Shown: positions 40,001-51,500 of the stretch, piece after piece
Position numbering within the stretch: the stretch's first letter is position 1
Layout: every line of letters begins with the position of its first letter
Notes under the pieces: model-generated
Databases searched by the model: none
Told to the model about the DNA's origin: nothing
The model's input: the letters and a program-made list of their open reading frames with translations, nothing else
Program-made: the position numbers and the translations under genes
Assembly: GCF_020382885.2 (NCBI RefSeq)
Contig: NC_058504.1
Span: 10,406,519-10,470,518 of the forward strand
Reading direction: 5' to 3'
Length of the DNA: 64,000 nucleotides
Source of the DNA: Scatophagus argus
Lineage: Eukaryota; Chordata; Actinopteri; Scatophagidae

Positions 40001-42372
40001 TCTACATTCGAGCCCACATCATCAGTTCGTAAGGATGGAATCCCTCCCGTTCAGGCTTGTGGTATTTTAAATGCTTCTTCTTGAAAATAGGTTAAGTCTT
40101 TTATGAATTGTACTCAGTCATACAGTTGTCCTTCCTAAGGCAGTATTGTAAAGCCATAATTGTCTTGTAGTTTTTTACTGCTTCATTTGAGGGGTATTGT
40201 GGGGAGAGAGGCTTTTTCCTTTGCATTTTTCAGTGTGCTGTGTCCTGTGCGCTTTCCAATATCCGAGACCATCAGGATCTCTGCTAACTCATTGTATGTA
40301 CAAGTTTCCTTGCGCATCGAGCATCACGTAAGGTCACTAAATGTGTCACATTTCTCTTTAACATTCATTGTCTGGCCAAATGCCTCCATTGCAATTCCTT
40401 TGCAATTAGTTACTATGCTTTGTATTGACAATACAATGAGTGAACTATCTGTAAAGGATTTTCTTATTGCATAATAAATGCATAGCTTGTTGTGATTGAA
40501 TACAGTTTTGGTATGCATTTGTTCTTTTTTGGGGGCTGTGTGGGGGAGCTTTTCTTGTGCTTTTTCAGGTATGACTAAAGCTTGGAGCTTTGTTAGAGCA
40601 CGGATGTGACCTGCGGTCGAATGACATCCTTTTCAAAGTGGAAATTGAAGGCAGATAAGTTGAATCCATCAAATATTGATGTTGGAAAGCAGAAAAGTCC
40701 CAACCCTAGAGTGGTCACTTATCTTGAATGGGCTCATTTGCCCTCATTGTTCTTGAACTGAAAGCAACTTGCTATACATGACTGTAGAAATAGCACTGCT
40801 GTGCTTTCTTAAGTCTCTTGTGATAACGGGAAGATTTAATGGACCTTCATTGATTCTGACGTTATCTGCAGTAAAGCATTTGGGTATGGATAACAATAGT
40901 CAGTTCTGTGATACTGTGGTGGGGGGGCATAGGGGGTGTTTGTCTGCCTCTTTGATCTTTCAGAAATCCAAAGGAAGAAAGCAAGTCTACCTAGGACAAC
41001 AGGAATCAACCATCACGCAGTTTGAACATGTGGAGTCAGGTTGTTTTTGATTGTGTATAGATTGGAACCATTAGCCCTCAGCTGCTAGCCATTGCGCAAA
41101 TGTGCAAGTGGCAGGTTGGTCACAAAAAATGTCTTTATCATCGCGCAACTGTGTGGTGATCTCAAAATTGAAGTAGCTGAGGCAAGCTGTGCATGGTACG
41201 GCTATAATTTGACCTGAAATGCAACGCAAATGTGTTGCTGTAGTTTATATCGTGCATTAGTTTTGTTCGGGTGTATCCCTATACTTCTCTTCACAGAAAT
41301 CAGAGTGCGAGACTGGTTCAAGCACAAGTGAAGTCCTCTAACCTGGAGCATGTAGTAAGATGTTGGCTTAACTTGTCAAAATAAATTTCTGCAATGTTGT
41401 AGTTGACATCTTGGAACTGGCTTTATGTTAACCTCATCAGTAACAACAATGCTTTACCTGCATATTCTTCTTTGGCCATGGGGCCCTACTGCTTTGCATC
41501 TTAAACCATAAGATGAGTAGAACTCGAATCTTTGAGTATTGTGTGGTGGGTGTTTTGTGTAGATCACTCTGTTTCAGATCATTTTCGTCTGTCCACTCCG
41601 ATCTCGCCTGCCTCTGAATGCAAAGTCATCTGTGGAAGCTATCAGCGAATATGAGTGTGGCCCCTGAATGAAGTACCAACTCCCTGTGCGCTTGAGCTTA
41701 AATCTGAACCCCCTGACGTCCTTCGCAGAAGCCCTGCTCTCTGTGTTGTGTGTGTGCCTTTTTTCTTTTTCCCTTGGTTTCTCAGGTCAAATTATCAAAC
41801 AAAAAAAATTGTCTTAATTTGTCATCTGGGATGGCCTTTGATGGAGCACTGAGAATCCAGTCACATTAAGATCAAGAGCTGCAAGCTTGTCTCTAATACT
41901 GCATCACCTCAGTCTCATGGGTGCAAGTTAAGTAATTTTGGTTCCCTTGATTTTTCTTTAACATACATGGCTTTAATGTGTAACTCAACATACTGCATGT
42001 ACATCAGCTCTGCATAACATTTTATTTGTAATACACATGTTCATGTAGTCGTTGTCAAACATTGCAGTATTTGGTCGGGTTTCTTTGGGTAGGTGGGTGT
42101 GGGGGGGGCAACACTCTTCTTTCTTTCTTCCATATTTCTTGTTCAGGTTATCTTGATACTGAGCCAGGTGACTTAAGCCTCTGCAGGGGAGTCATGGGAT
42201 GACTTGGTACAGCCAGCCTCTAGAATACAATCTTTAATACTTGGAAGAATTGAGCATCGCGGAGGAATAATAGCTGTGGCAAATGCTGCTTCACCAGTCG
42301 TGGTAAACTGTAACCTTATTGACCATGTTGACATAATCTGTCATAATGGATGAGTATTGGTTTGAGGTTTGT

Positions 42373-42392
42373 GGGGGGTGGGGGGGTGGGGG
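42373..42392 (+). other. G-quadruplex-prone tract in malat1
   Basis: Three adjacent G-runs (42373-42378, 42380-42386, 42388-42392) separated by single T residues give at least four possible GGG blocks on the transcribed-RNA strand. It lies about 300 nt upstream of the triple helix. Confidence 0.5.
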
Positions 42393-42698
42393 TTTAAATT
42401 GTCTGTCTCTTTTTCCTGTTACAGCTGTAAACTTGACAAGAAAGCCTTCGCTGTCCGTTTTGACCCGCAAGTCCTGCCAAATTGCAAAAGGGGAAATGGC
42501 TTTGGGTGTCACCAGGGATTCTGGTATTGTGGATTTAATAACGCAAAAGGATATTGTGGAAATGAGTTAAATGCCAATACAGTGTCGTGGGGAATGCCGG
42601 GATCGGGGAAACCGTTGTCTGTCTTCTAGTTTCAGCTTCGTGACCAAGAGAAATCCCCTTGTGGTGACAGGATAATATAGCAGCCAGGTGTTGAAGGG

Positions 42699-42784
42699 TT
42701 TTCTTTTCCTGGAGGAACAAACTTCTTGTTTTGTTCCTCCAGGTTTTGCTTTTGCCCATAATACAGCAACAACAAAAAGCAAAA
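42699..42784 (+). ncRNA. MALAT1 3' triple helix: ENE plus A-rich tract
   Basis: Parts in order: U-rich motif 1 TTTTCTTTT (42699-42707); a perfect 14-bp hairpin stem CCTGGAGGAACAAA (42708-42721) with TTTGTTCCTCCAGG (42730-42743) and an 8-nt loop; U-rich motif 2 TTTTGCTTTT (42744-42753); a 21-nt linker; A-rich tract AAAAGCAAAA (42775-42784). Motif 2 is the exact Watson-Crick complement of the A-rich tract (10 pairs). Motif 1 lines up in parallel as four U.A-U triples, one C+.G-C triple, a skipped C-G doublet, then four U.A-U triples. This is the blunt-ended architecture known for human MALAT1, which protects the non-polyadenylated end from exonucleases. Confidence 0.95.
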
Positions 42785-42843
42785 GACTCCGGTGGTGGCA
42801 CTCCTGACTTTGTCGGGACAGGGTTCAATTCCCTGCGGTGTCT
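42785..42843 (+). ncRNA. mascRNA, tRNA-like small RNA released from the MALAT1 3' end
   Basis: A 59-nt tRNA-like fold begins directly after the A-rich tract. Acceptor strand GACTCCG pairs with CGGTGTC (42836-42842) except for a T.T opposition at the fourth pair; anticodon-like stem TCCTGA/TCGGGA with loop CTTTG; T arm CAGGG-TTCAATT-CCCTG with a canonical TTCAA loop; discriminator T. The blocks TGGCACTCCTG and GGGTTCAA and CCCTGCGG are shared with human mascRNA. RNase P cleaves at its 5' side and RNase Z at its 3' side, and CCA is added afterwards; the CCA is not encoded. Confidence 0.95.
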
Positions 42844-45591
42844 TGCTTTTTTATTATTTTAGTATGCTGCATGGGGGGGAAAAGTGAAGCCATTTAAGGA
42901 TAATTACATGTAGTAACATCTTCAGTGAAACAGTTGGTTTCTCCTAGTTACTCCACTAGTTTTATCCACTAGTAAACAAAAATTCTAACAAGATGGAGAC
43001 AAATGGTCATAGTGTGCTCAGTCTGTAGGCCTAAATCACCAGGTCAACTCACTGGATATTAGATGCAGGAAGTGACACAAACTTTGATTATTATCCAATA
43101 TGATGACAATGGATTTGAAGAGTTGAACAGTACAGTTGCATGTAATGTTAACATTTTCCTTTGTGTGAATTGTATGTTTTGAAAAATATTTTAAAAAGAA
43201 ACATGTTTAACTTGGCAACAATGTTAAAATGGTCAATAAATCTTTATATCTGACTGACTACTGAATTTGGGTTTTTTTTTTTTTCTTTTTCCTTCACTTT
43301 ACTTGAGCCTCTGGAGACAAAGAGGTTTGACATTTGGCAGTTGAACTAGTTTTCACGAAGTGAACCCGTGTAAGTTGAGATATATTTAGAATTTTACAAA
43401 GGTCTTAAATATTCTTACCTGCTGCAGGAAAATTACAAATTCTTAACGTGTGTGTGTACTGACTTGTTTACATTTAAATGTAAACTACATGTGAGAAGGC
43501 TGTCAAATTTATGGTGTTAATTCTGATTAGTAGGGATACCTTGCCATTACAGCTAGCCACAAAAGCTAGGAATTAATCTCATGAGAATGAGCTGCAAACA
43601 TCGAGCAAATCTGAAGTCTAAGCGAGGTGTTAATATGCCATCATCTGATAGAGAAAGCCATTTTGTTATTCCTGTCAACTGTGGCAGTTCCAGAAGAGTT
43701 TGGAGCGATAGTCTGGTCTGTAGCATTTTATCATCACGCTACAATATACACAGAGCATGCCTATGGAAAATGAAAATGTATGTGTATGTACAGCTATGTA
43801 TGTGCAGTATATGGAACAATGAAACTGTTCTTCTAGGGTGCTACACAGAAGAAATAAAATGATAAAAATACAGCAAGTTTAAAAATAAAAAATACAGAGA
43901 AACAGAATGAAAAATCTAAAAAAAATAAAAAGAAACATGCACAGATATCCACAGTAAAGCACAAGACAAACGGTAAGACATTCGGGTGTGGCGTTGAGGT
44001 CTGTGTCAGTCTTGTCCCTGGGTGTTGGGCTCGGAGAAAGAAACTATTTCGGAGTCTGGTGGTGGTGGACCGGATACTGCTGTACCTCCTATCAGACAGC
44101 AAGAGAGTGTGTGAGGGATGAGTGGTGTCGTCTGCAATGCTGATTGCTTTGCGGATGCACTGTGTGGTGTAAAAGTCCAATGGATGGGAGAGGGACTCGG
44201 TGATCCTCTCGGCCGTTCTGTTCAATGTTCAATGATTTGCTGTTTCTCATTCACTCAGGGTTTTTTTGTCCTTTGTAATCTGTCTGTTTTTAAAAAGCTA
44301 CAGAGTCATCTAATATGCAATGTCAAATTGAACCAGAAACCCTTAAGGTTAACTTATTTCAATAGCAGTTTCTTGATTTGGAAACATCTTCGCTTGCATA
44401 ATTCACAGTCAAATCAGTGATCATCAGAACGCTTGGCAGTGGATAGGAGTACTGAACCAAGAGAAACTCAAGCTCTTTTAGTCCTGTTACATTTACTTTG
44501 GCTTTGTTTCATTTGGGAACAGAAGAAGTTGCTGTTGGCTGCCTTACAAACAGCCAGACTATGTGATTGGCACAGCTGGATTACACAAGAAGAACAGATG
44601 CACGAAAACCCAGACCACCAGAACAAACTGGTCCACTGGAGCTTTGAACAAATTGTTGGTGCATATCAAAATAGCAGGGTTTTGCTTTGTTACTCAAAAA
44701 AAAATATATATGATAATGATAATGACATGAGCTGGCTTTTAAGCTCTTTTGAGTGTCTTCTTGAGGAAAAGTTGAATAACATTTGGTTAATCAGTTTCAT
44801 TGATTTAGTGCTTAACACTTTGTCCTGTTCCTCTGTGATTAGAGAAATTAATGTTATTTTTTTAAAATAGTCTGCATATTATGTACAATGTCTCTGCTCT
44901 TTACTGTGTTCTGGTTGTCATGGTACTGTCTCCAGTTCACCTGGTCCATTTTGGGAACATATCTGTGACATCACTTTAATATTTTTACAGTGATGTCTAT
45001 CAGCATGTCAAAGATTTTCGTGAAAATTTTCACCATGTAGATTTCACAACAATGAGGCCACCAAAATTATAGTGTTAAGATTTGAGTCTTTTAAAGAGTA
45101 TCTATGAAACCTTATTGACCCATTATTTATGGTAATTTGGTACAACACAAGTGCAACTGATACTGCAAGATCTGCCTTAAGGCACTCATTTGAATTTATA
45201 TTGCTTTAGCGGTGCATACTACCGAACAAATTTGCAATCATTAATTCTAACTGTAATTATTCAATATTGACTTAAACTGCCACGGGATGTTTTTTTTATG
45301 GCACAAACAAATGCTACAAAGAAATTTTGACTTTACCTAGACGTCCTTTACACAGAAATGAACTTCTCAAAGCTAATTATCATCTGGATGTAGTTTATTG
45401 TTCTTATTAAAATTGCCACTGAAAAGCAGTACTGAAAAACAACCTTTTGCGGAACCATTTTGCCGAAACAATGTTTACACGGAGCCATTATACGTCCGTG
45501 CCATGCGCTAGCTAGCTATTTTCTGCCAGTTTGTGTAGTTCTCCTGTCGGTGTGTGTGTGTGTGTTGGATGAGGTGTGGAGGAAAGAGGAG
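42844..45591. other. Interval between mascRNA and scyl1
   Basis: AATAAA at 43235-43240 could serve a read-through transcript from malat1. A LINE remnant lies at 43975-44228. The immediate scyl1 upstream region (about 45450-45591) has two CCAT-containing YY1-like sites (aaccattttgccg, gagccattatacg). An isolated 145-codon frame at 44433-44870 has no recognisable similarity. Confidence 0.5.
43975..44228 (-). mobile_element. Non-LTR retrotransposon (LINE) reverse-transcriptase C-terminal remnant
   Basis: The minus strand reads HPLDFYTTQCIRKAISIADD, then THPSHTLLLSDRRYSSIRST then TRLRNSFFLRA. The arrangement (IADD-HP-H-L-LLPSGRRYRSIR-T-RL-NSFFP) is the classic end of fish LINE ORF2 proteins. It is 5'-truncated and keeps only this tail. 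Confidence 0.65.
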
Positions 45592-48500
45592 ATGTGGTCC
45601 TTTTTTGCCAGGGATCCTGTCAAAGACTTTGCTTATGAAATTCTACCAGACACCCAAGAAAAGTCTGGAATATGGACTCTACATCGGGGGAAGCGAAAGG
45701 TAATAGAGTCTACCAGTCCCCCGCTAAGAGTTATCCCGTTTCGTTATGGAGGCCTGTCACTTAGCTGATTAGCTAGCGGCTAAGTGACATCGACTACTTC
45801 GATTCAGCTTTCAGACGCGACGTCTTGTGTTATCTTGCCGTGGTTTCACGTCGATATCTTTCTCGTCTTTCACGCCGATTCAGTGTCAGTGCTGATTATT
45901 TTTCTATATGGAGTAAGTGTTCGCTAACGAAGTGAGTTCAGGCTTTGTTTACTCCGAGAGACAGACACGTATTTCTCGCCACGTCACCCCGTTTTAGCCG
46001 AGTTAACCGCTGTTATTATAATAGTTTTCGAGCTAATGCTTCATCACATGAATAAAGAGTCCGTGCCCCACCACTATTAGCACCTCACTTAGGAAACTGT
46101 CCTCGGTATTATCGTCGAGCAGCTCTGGAATGACAATGCCATTACAAACACTGCAGGGCCGGATAATGACAGTCAAACACCCGCTTCCTGTTTCATCACG
46201 TTTATTGTAATTTATTTAAATGTGACACGGTCATATCTCAATTCTATGGTTGTTATGTTTGTAGTCTTGTTTGAATTAATTACAAAGCACAAACGTTTAG
46301 CGCTTAGTGCAGTGCTTTAAATATTATGTGTCAGTGTTGTGGGTGATTCATTTCAGCCCAACTTGTCTCCTCAGACCAATGGAGAGCCAGTGTCGGTGTT
46401 TGTGTACGAGGTAGCACAAGGAACAGAGCAGCAAACCCAGCTAGCCAAGGCTGCCTTCAAGCGTATGAAGACCCTGCGTCATCCTAACATCCTGGCTTAT
46501 GTGGATGGACTGGAGGTATGTGCAAGTGTGTGTGTGTGTGGGAGTGTGATTTTTGCATCCATCTTTACTCACCCAGTTCTTCATGTTTACAATGTTGAGA
46601 GGAAAATGTCACTCAGCGTGCTTGTGGCACATGTTGCAAAAACTGTCATGTTTTTTTTTTTGTCATTTCACTAACATATAATTAGTATCTCATCTTCACC
46701 ATCTGCTTTTCTTTGCATGTTTGCATTCAGATAGAGGTGAGTGTGACTATGCCACTGTAGGCCTGTAATGTTTGTACAAAAGTGAGTAGTTCACTACAGA
46801 ATGTAAGTAGATTCTCACACCTGCTAAATGTTAGCGCGTGTACAAGGTGTGCTGTGTTGCACTTAGTTGTGGGTGTGTGCAATAATTCAGTATTTACATT
46901 TGTTGCTTTTTGATAGAAATCTTTGGCGATGAACTGTTTATTATAAAACATTGTTTTGTTTTGCTGTGTATTTGTTTTGCATATTGCTTTTAACTTTCAT
47001 TCAGCCACTGACTTGATTTGTAGCAGAGCTGATAATAAATAAAACATAAATATTAGTTAGAAACACACACATTAAATAATAGTTGTTGTTGTTGTTTTTT
47101 TTTCTTTGTTTTGTGGTTCTTTCACAGACAGAGAAAAGCCTGTACCTGGTTACTGAGCAGGTTACACCCCTGGCAGTCCACCTGAAGGCCAAGGCAGAGA
47201 AAGGTGGAGCTGGGGACCTGGAGGTCTCCTGGGGACTGCACCAGATTGTGGTAAGTGGATAGGAGGTGCTGATACTTTCATGGGAGCCATAGTTCAGTAG
47301 TTCTGCAAGCAGTTGCTTCACTTCTGCTGTTTGCCTTCCATCACAGAAAGCCCTCAGTTTCCTAGTGAACGACTGCCACCTCCTCCATAACAACTTGGGT
47401 GTATGGTCTGTTTTTGTGGATCGAGCTGGGGAGTGGAAGCTCGGGGCCCTTGACCATGTGGCCCCCGAGCAGGGTGATCCAAGTGGTGTGTCACTCCCTG
47501 CCCCCAAAGCTGTCTACCCAGACATGGAGAAATATGACCCGCCAGAGCTGCCCAATAGCAATGCAGAGAAATGGTAAGAGAGGGGTGTATTTTAAAAGAA
47601 AACAGAACAGAGCAAATCAGAATAATAATAATGTAATACCTGAGTGTCGATATGATGTTGAGCCTTGCCCTGGTTCATGTCTGTTGCAGGGCGGGGGAGG
47701 TGTGGCGGCTAGGCTGCCTGATTTGGGAGGTGTTCAATGGGCCTCTACCTCGCACGTCCTCCCTTCGTTCACTGGGAAAGGTACGACACCTGTGACCATG
47801 CTAATAAAAATATTCTTAGGTTTATAGTTAAAATTGGCCTTTTATTTTATTTCTGACGGTGTGCTTACATTTGATTCATAAAAGATGCTGAGCATAAAAA
47901 AACTTGCTTAAGCAGGTTCTTTAAATCCCATTTGTGACTCACTAAATATCTCAGATCAGCTAAAATTTACAGCAGCTGCCTTGTGATTTGTGATCTACTC
48001 CTGTATAATTCCTGGACAAATGAGGGTTTAGTCAGGAACAGCCACGGACCAATGGAGAAAATCGAGAAAACGAGATGAATGAATGCAAAGGCAGAACTAG
48101 ATAAGTGTTGTGGTGATGTCAGAAAAGCTTATAAACTTTGTTTTTGAGTAAAAATGAGGATTATTAGAAATAATAAATGTTTAGATCATTCTGTTGTTTC
48201 TTTTGCATTAAAGGGCAGACATTTTGTCATTGTGAAGAAGAAGTGTAGTCATATTGAACTTGAAGAGTTAGCAGAAACTGTGAATGAGACAAATATGCTC
48301 CTACCAAGTTGCCTTCAAGCAAGGAATTTAACCAAACCAACAGTTTGTTCATGGTTTCAGTGATGGCTCAAAGGGATCTTTGTTGGCAACATGGAGAAGT
48401 GATGTTCAGATTTGTCTTCTGCCTCTTGTGTTTCCTTTTTGCCCACAGATCCCCAAGGCCCTCGTCCCTCATTACTGTGAGCTGGTGGGGGCTAATCCCC

Positions 48501-51500
48501 GAGCTCGGCCCAACCCAGCTCGCTTTCTCCAGAACTGTAGAACCCCCGGAGGGTTCTTCAGCAACAGCTTTGTGGAGAGCAACCTTTTCCTGGAAGAGAT
48601 ACAGGTGCAAAGACACACATAATCATAACAATGGTGTTTGTAATTGTGCCCAAGTGACTGCCTGTGTCGTGTAGGCTCAGAGCGGAGACTCAAAGCCACA
48701 CCACAATAATTTCTAAGTTTTAGCAGTGTCCAATTGTTCAGGAAAATCTTCCCTCGAAGTCCAGTAGAATCATCAGCAGGAGACAGGATTCTGGGCAGCA
48801 AAGACTTTAATTCCGGCAAAAAAGGGAAAAACCGTTCACAAAGCACACTAGGTACACATGAAGGGTCTCTCACAGAATGACTGGTGGCTTCACGTTATAT
48901 ACCTTAGGGTTTGGACCTTTCCACGCCTATTGTCCATCCCTTTTGCCAACTTTGTTTTTATTTACACCAATAGATTTCTCTTTTTGTCCTGGATTGGGTG
49001 GTGACTTTTGACACCATTAGGTAGACCTGCCCTAGGTCTTCTGGGGACTTTCCACTGGCCTTATCTTGCACCTGTTTATTTATTATTTTATTATTTTTAT
49101 GTGCTTCTGTGCACAGTTTACACCACTAGTTCTCCTCTCTGAGCTGCCTTCCAATTTCAGCCTAAGTTTCAGCTGGCACTTGACACTATTATCTCCAGGC
49201 CTCTTTCTGTGCTATTTTTTAAAATAATTGTTTTTTATGCAGGATTACAATAAATGCTCTTTTCCAGGTTTACAGCAGTTACAATGAGATTACACAATTA
49301 CAGTTTTACCTTCTATAGCTTACAGGCCCTTAATCAGTTGTATCCTTTTAATACGGCTGTATCTTGCTTTTCTTTCAGTCTTAATGGAAACATAACATGA
49401 CTACATCATGCTATTATATTGCAGTGCATACTATAACTTCAGCTCATCACAACTTACATAGAAATTACACCACACCTGCCGTATCAAGATAGAACCAGGG
49501 CAAGTGCTTATGGATCTGTCCTGAGGGAAACATTATTTAATTTGAAAAAACGGTTACCATCACATGCCACTGAAAACTGTTTGTTAGTGTTCATAACAGT
49601 TTCTGATCATATAATGGATGACAGCAGTGGAACTTGAACTTTGTCTCCAGATCAAGGAGGCGGCGGAGAAGCAGCAGTTCTTCCAGGATCTCAGTGACAA
49701 TCTGGACTCCTTCCCTGAAGACTTCTGTAAACACAAGGTCCTGCCTCAGCTGCTCACCGCCTTTGAGTTTGGCAACGCAGGCGCCGTAGTCCTCACGCCG
49801 CTTTTCAAGGTGAATCCTACAGCATCTCATTTTCAGAGTAAAACAAAGTATCTGTCACTAGAACTTGCATAAATATATTCCCTAGTCTACTAAGTTCCCA
49901 AAACAAAATATTTAGAATAATGTAAACACACAACTCAACAAAAAATATATCAAAGAGCAAGCTGTTTTTAGTTATTTTAATACAACATATTGTATGTTAA
50001 CCCAACCCATTTCCTTTATCCCATGTCTTTTTATCTGTCCCTCTATTTGTCTGCCAGGTGGGGAAGTTCCTGTCAGCAGAAGAGTACCAACAGAAGATCA
50101 TCCCTGTTATCGTGAAGATGTTTTCCTCCACAGACAGAGCCATGAGGATACGGCTGCTGCAGCAGGTCTGTAACGGCCGTTACATCCGGCCACCGACAAA
50201 GAAGCGGTTGATTAGTGAAGTGGTTTTTAGTTAATTTAACTTGTACCATTGTGCAAGAGCACGTTGCTGCTCTTGACCAAAGGAAGGATATATTTTTGTC
50301 TGTCATTTTTGAGCCTGTGGTAAACCCATTATTTCTTGTCTGTCTGTCTCCAGATGGAGCAGTTCATTCAGTATCTGAATGAGGCAGCAGTCAATTCCCA
50401 GATTTTCCCTCACGTTGTCCACGGCTTCACAGACACCAACCCTGCCATCAGAGAACAGACTGTTAAGGTAATTTGCATGCTTAAATTCAACAACCAACCA
50501 GGAGTTGTTATTGCATCTTGTTATTACTTGTGCAGTAGATGTTGTCAGCCTGCCATAACGGTAACTCCTCTGTTTCTCTCTCCAGTCTATGTTACTGCTG
50601 GCTCCCAAGCTGAATGAGACCAACCTGAACCAAGAACTGATGCGTCACTTTGCCCGTCTGCAGGCCAGAGACGAACAAGGCCCAATCCGATGCAACACCA
50701 CTGTCTGTCTGGGAAAGATCGCCTCCTACCTCAATGCTGGGGTAAAGTACACCCGCACTGTGTAAAACACTTGATTCATGTAATGCAAAACACCACTTCA
50801 GGAAGGAATCTGTTCAGATGGATGAATTTGGTTGACTCTCTCCTCACAGACTCGACAACGTGTTTTGATTTCTGCGTTCTCACGAGCCACTAAAGACCCT
50901 TTCCCAGCTTCACGCTCTGCTGGTGTACTTGGCTTCGCCGCCACACACAACTATTACAGCGTAGGGGAGATCGCCGCCCGCATTCTGCCCACCCTCTGTG
51001 CCCTTGCTGTTGACCCTGATAAGAGTGTCAGGGACCAGGTATACGCGCATGACTAACTGACACTTATGACTACGTGTTGTTTCTTATGGCTTGGCTATGA
51101 TTGCCTGTATTATCATTGCAGTGGAGATGAGAAAACAGTTTGCCCAAAGTGATGTAGTTATTCAATATTTAATGTAATTATATCAAGACTACGTCAACCT
51201 CTCTAAACCATTCCAGTCAGAGCTGGAATATGCTGATGTATTGTTGCTCACTATGTTTTTCTTATGTCTTCTCTTTCTTTTTCTGTCAGACATTCAAAGC
51301 CATCAAGAGTTTCCTTTCCAAGCTGGAGACGGTATCAGAAGACCCCGCCAAGCTGGCTGATATAGGTGTGTAACACACCACACTGAGCTGTTTTTAGTTT
51401 TATATCTGAAATTCAGTGTTGAACTAAAAGCTTGAGATTTTCTTTTCTGCCTGTCTTGCAGAGAAGGACGTGGCGTCGTGTGCCCAACCTGCTGGTGCCT

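Larger units (their letters stand above)
37036..42784 (+). ncRNA. malat1: MALAT1 long non-coding RNA (nuclear-speckle lncRNA)
   Basis: MALAT1 is an abundant, mostly unspliced nuclear RNA of several kilobases whose 3' end is made by RNase P, not by polyadenylation. The 3' end is certain to within a base: the triple-helix element (42699-42784) abuts a tRNA-like mascRNA (42785-42843), a pair known only from MALAT1 and NEAT1. NEAT1 is, to my knowledge, mammalian. The next gene downstream on the same strand is scyl1, as in human. The 5' end is inferred from a TATA box at 37006-37013 and may be off by several hundred bases. The region has no long conserved frame and many stop codons, but contains several G-runs (38389-38401, 39669-39681, 40919-40936, 42099-42108, 42373-42392). 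A CAG|gttaaa at about 37090 could be a donor of a spliced minor form. Confidence 0.9.

Noticed and set aside
40160-40474. 104-codon frame in malat1
   Set aside because: No recognisable similarity and expected length for chance in A/T-moderate sequence.
39661-42392. NEAT1 as identity of the lncRNA
   Set aside because: NEAT1 is, to my knowledge, mammalian; position directly upstream of scyl1 and the mascRNA sequence match MALAT1.
44433-44870. 145-codon plus-strand frame between malat1 and scyl1
   Set aside because: No splice partners, no family similarity, A/T-rich end; treated as chance.
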